Positions 58,908-64,000 of a stretch of DNA of 64,000 nucleotides are shown in pieces; the stretch's first letter is position 1, and each line of letters begins with the position of its first letter. The notes beneath the pieces were generated by a model, which was not told the DNA's origin, did not search any database, and was given only the letters and a program-made list of their open reading frames with translations. A program made the translations under genes and the position numbers. Source of the DNA: a virus; the IMG/VR virus record IMGVR_UViG_3300031933_000215, positions 62,001 to 126,000 of that record; one strand, 5' to 3'.

Positions 58908-59447
58908 ATGGCTTACGATATTTCCATGACATCCAAGGACCAGGTCCTTGAGTTGTTGAACCAGAGCGCTGGGTTGTCGCTGACGTGGGAACAGATTGAG
59001 TTCGACGTTCCGGCGATTAACACCAACCCGGCTTACGACCGGAACACCGAACTGGTCATCACCGGTATTCCAGATTTCGGTTACAAAGGCACTGCGTCCA
59101 TTTACTACAACCGGATCGATCTGGCGGAGTTTGTCAACATTGCCCGTAACCCGTTTGTGGTTCAGGTGGATGTGGACCCGGACACCGGTACCTTGACCCT
59201 CCAGGACATCCTGGACGGTTTCAATAACTACTTCGGTTCGGCCCTGGCCCTCGAAGACATCGCCGACTCCTACGTACTGCCCACCAACTGGGCGGACGGT
59301 GAGTCGTTCACCATGGAAGCCAACGCTTGGTCCTACGCGTACCGGGGCAACGTGAGCTTCATCGTACGTCCGTTGGACGTTGACATTGACGTTGCGGTTG
59401 AGAACAAACTCCTCGACGGCCTGGTACTGACTGAACCGACACCTTAA
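58908..59447 (+). CDS. Tail-type paralog family member, 179 aa
   Basis: ATG 58908 has GGAG 8 nt upstream; the frame opens upstream without a ribosome site. Family features: KDQVLELLNQ start, ASIYYNRIDLAEF (the Y-x-RxDL element) and beta-rich C-terminus. Shorter than its relatives and lacking the terminal YFHYN, ending instead in an acidic stretch. First gene of the tandem array after the portal/macrodomain genes. Confidence 0.6.
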   Translation: MAYDISMTSKDQVLELLNQSAGLSLTWEQIEFDVPAINTNPAYDRNTELVITGIPDFGYKGTASIYYNRIDLAEFVNIARNPFVVQVDVDPDTGTLTLQDILDGFNNYFGSALALEDIADSYVLPTNWADGESFTMEANAWSYAYRGNVSFIVRPLDVDIDVAVENKLLDGLVLTEPTP

Positions 59448-59465
59448 TAAATCGGGATATTCATT

Positions 59466-60302
59466 ATGGATGCGTTTTACAAAGACACCAAAAAACAGTT
59501 ACTGGATACAATCAACGCCCTGAATGACCTACCCATTCCGCTGGGAGAAGAAACTGTTCTTTTGGGCAGCGCAACCCCTAATGAAGAAACCGGTTTGGTG
59601 GAAGTGGGTGTGCGTGGCGTGCATGGACAGGGGTACCGTAAGGACCCCGTCCGTGTCTCGTACAGTCGGCTGGAATTGGGACGTCTGTTCGGCGGGGTAG
59701 CTAATCCCTCGATCCGGACTCTGAGTCAATCGACGTTACATCGACTACTGCCCCGGCTCAACAAGATCCTGGGGACACGTTTTACCGTGGATGACGTTGA
59801 GGACGTGGATTTCAGTGTTCACGGTCAAGACGCCACCGTAGAGTTCATCGTGGCGGCTAAGCCCGACTCCCGATTCTATTCCGGTTCGTTCACTCTGACG
59901 TTCAATCGTCACTGGTTGCTGCTGGAAGAGGTGGTCGATCCCTTGGTCGCGGCGTTTGTGCACCCCGACCCCTTGCTGGAAAACAAAACTTCAGCGGGGA
60001 TGTTGACGTGGGGGTTGGACTTTACCCCAATCGCTCATCTTTTGACGATCGACCCCACCGCTGCGGATTACCGAGGGGACTACACTAACGTGGGTGCGTT
60101 ACAGCAAGCGTTGGCGGATCAGTACCGCATTGACCTGTGGCCGTCCAATGCCGAGGCCTTGGTCACCACCGCGTCGGTGAAGGATTACCCCACCTCCGAG
60201 GTGGAACGAGCCAACCGTGACTTCCAACGGGTGGTGGTGCAGACCAACATCGACGCACGGGGCTACATTGGCACCGCCTACTTCCATTACAATCTGACGT
60301 AA
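59466..60302 (+). CDS. Tail-type paralog family member, 278 aa
   Basis: Contains the family blocks: FYKDTKKQLLDTINALNDLPIPLG start, RVSYSRLELGRLFGG, D-x-x-DVD-FS, WGLDFTP and the ending AYFHYNLT. The segment before the end has a Leu/Asp-rich repeat of about 40 residues. Ribosome site poor (ATATTC), so translation may be coupled to the gene upstream 18 nt away. Confidence 0.65.
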   Translation: MDAFYKDTKKQLLDTINALNDLPIPLGEETVLLGSATPNEETGLVEVGVRGVHGQGYRKDPVRVSYSRLELGRLFGGVANPSIRTLSQSTLHRLLPRLNKILGTRFTVDDVEDVDFSVHGQDATVEFIVAAKPDSRFYSGSFTLTFNRHWLLLEEVVDPLVAAFVHPDPLLENKTSAGMLTWGLDFTPIAHLLTIDPTAADYRGDYTNVGALQQALADQYRIDLWPSNAEALVTTASVKDYPTSEVERANRDFQRVVVQTNIDARGYIGTAYFHYNLT

Positions 60303-60311
60303 GAGGTCAAC

Positions 60312-61163
60312 ATGTCACTGTATAAAGACCCCCGACTTACCTTGCTGGGCTTGGTCGAGTCGGAAAACAACATTCAGCTGGACCCGGCTGACTACGACTT
60401 TGAAAACCCAACACCTGCCACGCCGCCGGAAGGGTCAACGGCCAGCTACAACACCAAGGTGACACTCAAGGCCAATAACCCTGCCGCGCCCTACGTCGGG
60501 TCTGTGGACATCTTCTACAACCGACTCAACGTGGCGGATTTGGATGTGTTGGCCGACATCTACGTCCAGACCCCTGCACTGACCACCACCCATGACGTCA
60601 TTGATTCCCTGAACCGTCGGTACGGGTTGAACTTTGAAACCACCGATCTGGTGAACCACCCCACGGTGGATCACGGCACGTATAAGACGGTGACGCTGGA
60701 AGCCGAACCGACCAGTTTGGGCTGGATTGGTACGTTGGACATCAGTGCCACCGAAGGCGACTTGGTGTTGGAAGAGCATGTCCTGAACACCGGTTTGGGT
60801 GGGTTGAATTACCCGACCGAATCCACGGATCGGACGTTCGCCCACTTCTACAGCTATTGGCGGGATTTCAGCGACCACCACGATACCCTGAAGACCCTCA
60901 GTGCCGGTGACGCCATTGGACTGGAGTTGGTGACTATTCTGGACACCGTCACCGGCGACCCATGGCAAGGCTCTGGGGTGTCGGACTACTCACTGGGGAA
61001 CGCGGAGATCATCTACGCCGGCCCCACCGACGGGTACCCGAACACCAACGACGACTACGACATGGTCATGATCGTCCGTTTGGACCCCACACAGTGTTTG
61101 GCGCTCGATGGGGACTTGGTGATCCACCACGGTCCGGACGCACTCGCGACACTGGGCTTTTAA
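60312..61163 (+). CDS. Tail-type paralog family member, 283 aa
   Basis: GAGGT ribosome site. Start MSLYKDPRLTLLGLVESEN, VDIFYNRLNVADLDVL (Y-x-RL element), W-x-x-F-x-D in the middle (YSYWRDFSDH), ending in DLVIHHG. Ser/Thr/Asp-rich and probably beta-structured, like the other copies. Confidence 0.65.
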   Translation: MSLYKDPRLTLLGLVESENNIQLDPADYDFENPTPATPPEGSTASYNTKVTLKANNPAAPYVGSVDIFYNRLNVADLDVLADIYVQTPALTTTHDVIDSLNRRYGLNFETTDLVNHPTVDHGTYKTVTLEAEPTSLGWIGTLDISATEGDLVLEEHVLNTGLGGLNYPTESTDRTFAHFYSYWRDFSDHHDTLKTLSAGDAIGLELVTILDTVTGDPWQGSGVSDYSLGNAEIIYAGPTDGYPNTNDDYDMVMIVRLDPTQCLALDGDLVIHHGPDALATLGF

Positions 61164-61175
61164 GGGAGGTGAGCG

Positions 61176-61994
61176 ATGATTAATGGCTTGGACGAATTGA
61201 TCGACCTGGTCAATACGCAAAACGACCTGCCCCGGGTAATCACCGAAGAGAACGTGGTCTTTGAATACCCACGCACGCTTTTGCCGTACAGCGTGGCCGA
61301 TCAAGGCAGTCGGAACACGGCGGTGACGTTGAAGGGGATTCCCTACAAAGGCTACGACGGTCAAACGGATGTGTATTACAAGCGGGGTGATCTGAACAGC
61401 CTGTTTGAGGGGATGAACCCCAACATCCGGGAAAACGACCTGACCGTGGAGAAGGTCTTGGCGGCGGTGAATCGCAAGTACGGGTTAAAGCTCGAACTGC
61501 GGGACGTGGACCCCATTGACCTGAGTGTGTTCGATGACGCGTCACTGGAAACCACCGAGCCGGTGGAGTTGCGGGTGATTGATAACTCCTACCGCTGGCT
61601 GGGGACAGTGTCCATCGCCACCACGTACGGTAACCCACTGCTGACCAGCATTGTGTTTGTGCAACTCTTACCACTGTTGGAACACCCGGACGACGTAGAG
61701 CTTCTCAACGGCCGTCTGTCGGGCAAAATGCAGACCTGGGGGGTTGACTTCACTGCGTGGAAAGATCGCCTTCAGATCGATCCTGACAGCGGTGAGTGGC
61801 GCAACTTCGCCGACGTCCAGAACATCGGTCAGGACGTAGCAGGTCTGTCGTATTGGTACAACTCCACCGTGGTGGATCTCCCCACCGATTCGGTTCCCGG
61901 TGCGAACCCCGCGTTTGAACGCGTGATGGTGCAGAATACCCCCCTGGGGACGGTCAAAGGTCCGTTGTATTTCCATTACGACGTCAACTGGTAA
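61176..61994 (+). CDS. Tail-type paralog family member, 272 aa
   Basis: GGGAGGTGAG ribosome site. Start MINGLDELIDLVNTQNDLP, VYYKRGDLNSLFEG, NRKYGLKLELRDVDPIDLSV (equivalent to the RLNKILG...DVD block of the 59466 protein), WGVDFTAW, ending LYFHYDVNW. Confidence 0.65.
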   Translation: MINGLDELIDLVNTQNDLPRVITEENVVFEYPRTLLPYSVADQGSRNTAVTLKGIPYKGYDGQTDVYYKRGDLNSLFEGMNPNIRENDLTVEKVLAAVNRKYGLKLELRDVDPIDLSVFDDASLETTEPVELRVIDNSYRWLGTVSIATTYGNPLLTSIVFVQLLPLLEHPDDVELLNGRLSGKMQTWGVDFTAWKDRLQIDPDSGEWRNFADVQNIGQDVAGLSYWYNSTVVDLPTDSVPGANPAFERVMVQNTPLGTVKGPLYFHYDVNW

Positions 61995-62015
61995 TTCTTT
62001 AACGAAGGACATGAC

Positions 62016-62978
62016 ATGTTTTTCTACGACAAAACACCCAAGCAAATGCTCGTTGACTTGATCAACGAAGCAAACCCGGATCTGCCGTTCCCGATCAATG
62101 TGACGGACTACGAGTTCCTCGATCCGGTCACCATCGAAGAAACCCCGGAAGGTCACAACACCCAGATCCGTCTGTACGCCCATCCCGAGGCCCCGTACTT
62201 TGGTAACATCGTTCTGACGTACCGTCGGTTGGACCTGGCCCGCCTGTTCTGGGGCATTACCCCGCGCATTCAGAAGTGGTTCCCAGGCAGTGATGACGTT
62301 GGGGACAACGGCGAGGTCATCGCCACCCTGTACGATATTCTTCCGTTGTTCTCGAAACAGTACGGTCTGTTATTGGACTCGTCCCAGATTCAGAACCAGA
62401 ACATGACTGCGTACTACGGTGCCGAGGAAGGGCGTCTGTACACCATGCGGGCCCGTACGGACTCGTACATTTACGTGGGCAGTGTGAACTACAACTGGAT
62501 GTCCGGTCGTCGGGGTCTGGAAGACGTGGTGACCAACGATGAAACCGTGGGCATTTACTACCCTGGCGGGAACGACTTCACCGACCCGGCAGCGCGTAAG
62601 CGTTACCTAACTCCACTGACGTACGACTACGATTTCTCCCTGATGTATTTCAACAACTCGTATGAGTGGGATCAGACGTACCGTTACTATATCGGTCATA
62701 GTTCCGAAGACGACCATCACCGGAACTTCGTGGAACAAATTGCCGATGTGATCGAAGCTGCCACCGGTATTCGCCCACCCCAGGTGATTTACAGCAACGG
62801 TACTGAATACCGAAACACCGAATTCAGTCTGAACGGTTTCGACATCACACATACCTCACTGCCGAATGCGGCCTTCCCAGAAGCCAACGCGGAGTTCTTC
62901 AACCGCGCCATCATTCTGGAATGTCCGGCAGATTGCCCATGGGGTGTTGGTAACCTCTACTTCCACTACAACAAGTAA
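62016..62978 (+). CDS. Tail-type paralog family member, 320 aa
   Basis: Start MFFYDKTPKQMLVDLIN in the frame with GAAGGAC upstream (an ATG at 62011 is out of frame). LTYRRLDLARLFWG is a clean copy of the family motif; ends NLYFHYNK. Longest member, with an extra Tyr/Asn-rich insertion around residues 200-245. Confidence 0.65.
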   Translation: MFFYDKTPKQMLVDLINEANPDLPFPINVTDYEFLDPVTIEETPEGHNTQIRLYAHPEAPYFGNIVLTYRRLDLARLFWGITPRIQKWFPGSDDVGDNGEVIATLYDILPLFSKQYGLLLDSSQIQNQNMTAYYGAEEGRLYTMRARTDSYIYVGSVNYNWMSGRRGLEDVVTNDETVGIYYPGGNDFTDPAARKRYLTPLTYDYDFSLMYFNNSYEWDQTYRYYIGHSSEDDHHRNFVEQIADVIEAATGIRPPQVIYSNGTEYRNTEFSLNGFDITHTSLPNAAFPEANAEFFNRAIILECPADCPWGVGNLYFHYNK

Positions 62979-62989
62979 CAGGTGCATTC

Positions 62990-63913
62990 ATGAACCTTGA
63001 TCAGTTTACAAACTTGGCTGCGCTTCATCGGACCTCGCACGAAGCGCTGGTGGAATTCATTGCGCAGACCAACAACGTGGCCTTGAACCCCGACTACGTG
63101 TTCTTCTCGCCCCCGGCGCGGGTGGAGGACACTTGGCGGGCCGGGACCACCGATAAGAACACCATTATTCGGATGACCACCACCGAAGACAACCCAGACT
63201 ACCAAGGGACTGTCATCGTTGTTTACGACCGACTGAACTTAGCCGACCTGGGCAAGTTGGTGGAACCGGTGTTGGAGGTCTACCAACCCCAAACGACCCA
63301 CGATCTGATTCGCCCGTTTTTCTTGAAGTACGGCATTGTGTTGGATCAGGCCGATCTGGTGGACGAGCCGCTGGTGCGCATCAATGACAACGAGCTGGAA
63401 GACCCGATCTACGAGATCAACGCAGCTCCTACCTCTCTGCGATGGTACGGTACTTTGCAGGTGACGCACAAAGAAGGTCGAGGTGAGTTTAAGGATTACA
63501 TGACCGAAGACGTCCTGCCAGGCCTGAACTACCCGGTTGAGAACGATGACGGTACTCGGGGCTCGGCCATCGTGTACATGTACTCTCTGGATTTCACCGA
63601 CGTGAAAGACGTACTGGAGACCTACCCGGTAGAGTATGTGGTGGACGAAACCGACACGGCCCTGCTGGACGCGATTCAACAGATCGACACTGGCAACGGT
63701 AAGATGCTCTGGAACCTGGACCCGGCGGCGACCGCGTGGAGTCTGCATGGTGCTGAGATCATCGCCAGTGGTATCAACGACGAATCACTGCCGACCAACA
63801 AGTCGTACAAATATGTGTTGGGTATCCGCCTGCGGGCTGACGTGGACACCCCACCGGGTGACATGTACCTGCATTACAACGACGTGTTCGATCCGACGAA
63901 GTTGGTTCAGTAA
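62990..63913 (+). CDS. Tail-type paralog family member, 307 aa
   Basis: Start MNLDQFTNLAALHRTSHEAL, VYDRLNLADLGKL, KYGIVLDQADLVDEP, ending DMYLHYNDVFDPTKLVQ. Same order of blocks as the preceding copies. Followed by a hairpin, then the next copy. Confidence 0.65.
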   Translation: MNLDQFTNLAALHRTSHEALVEFIAQTNNVALNPDYVFFSPPARVEDTWRAGTTDKNTIIRMTTTEDNPDYQGTVIVVYDRLNLADLGKLVEPVLEVYQPQTTHDLIRPFFLKYGIVLDQADLVDEPLVRINDNELEDPIYEINAAPTSLRWYGTLQVTHKEGRGEFKDYMTEDVLPGLNYPVENDDGTRGSAIVYMYSLDFTDVKDVLETYPVEYVVDETDTALLDAIQQIDTGNGKMLWNLDPAATAWSLHGAEIIASGINDESLPTNKSYKYVLGIRLRADVDTPPGDMYLHYNDVFDPTKLVQ

Positions 63914-63920
63914 TTCACAC

Positions 63921-63940
63921 GGGGGTGGGTCACCACCCCC
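63921..63940 (+). terminator. Hairpin, possible terminator
   Basis: GGGGGTGG (63921-63928), GTCA loop, CCACCCCC (63933-63940). No TATGNCG tag or T run, so function is uncertain. Confidence 0.4.
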
Positions 63941-63961
63941 ATGAATGCAAGGGTATTAGGC

Positions 63962-64000
63962 ATGGCCTTTTATGAAAAGAAACCCAATCAACTGTTGATC
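63962..64000 (+). CDS. Partial tail-type paralog (N-terminus)
   Basis: ATG 63962 begins MAFYEKKPNQLLI, matching the starts at 59466 and 62016 (FYKDTKKQLLD, FFYDKTPKQMLV). The array therefore continues beyond the window. Confidence 0.55.
   Translation, partial: MAFYEKKPNQLLI

Noticed and set aside
1-64000. CRISPR arrays, insertion sequences, integrase, HNH endonucleases, toxin-antitoxin pairs
   Set aside because: Looked for repeated spacer-like arrays, terminal inverted repeats around transposase-like genes and the characteristic motifs; none was found.

Overview
This window is a gene-dense stretch of a large tailed phage genome, most probably a phiKZ-like jumbo phage. The evidence is fragments of a phage-encoded multi-subunit RNA polymerase (a beta'-like piece at 1694-3016 and a beta-like piece at 48076-49701), a phiKZ-type major capsid protein, a large portal-like protein with an acidic tail, several paralogous internal head proteins carrying S/A-x-E processing sites, a DnaB-type helicase with a deviant P-loop, and a family B DNA polymerase fragment. 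The host cannot be read from the sequence. About 68 genes were found, mostly on the + strand. No tRNA, CRISPR array, insertion sequence or integrase was recognised.

Layout. 1-8656: RNA polymerase beta' fragment and small unknown genes, including a mini TraB-like protein. 8716-11921 (- strand): ATP-grasp protein, a small gene and the N-terminal part of DNA polymerase. 12055-28746: a membrane metallopeptidase-like protein, an N4 gp49/Sf6 gp66 family protein and the internal virion proteins, interrupted by an inverted pair of baseplate-like genes (16662-20627). 28846-33887: tail/baseplate module ending in a hub-like protein. 33898-39872: small, probably early accessory genes and tiny membrane proteins. 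39928-41466 (-): helicase. 41589-51855: capsid protein, a noncoding structured interval, RNA polymerase beta fragment and a GGY-rich protein. 52078-55553 (-): two tail-type paralogs and a large unknown protein. 55607-64000: portal, macrodomain protein and a tandem array of tail-type paralogs ending in variants of YFHYN; the array runs off the window.

Regulation. Three recurrent signals stand out. (1) CTATATMAC-N5-TGAAT occurs six times with identical spacing, 41-74 nt upstream of small unknown genes: a candidate promoter class, probably early. (2) An RTATG element lies 32-62 nt upstream of late or structural genes, including the capsid gene. (3) Hairpins, often with a TTCG loop, are followed by TATGNCG; where genes converge the tag is present on both strands. 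A 373-nt gene-free interval (45235-45607) has an RTATG element, at least five hairpins including a tRNA-like multibranch fold, and its own terminator. It is the best candidate for an undescribed noncoding RNA. Smaller structured intervals lie at 7055-7190 and 51870-51972.

All functional calls come from reading motifs by eye; no database search was run.
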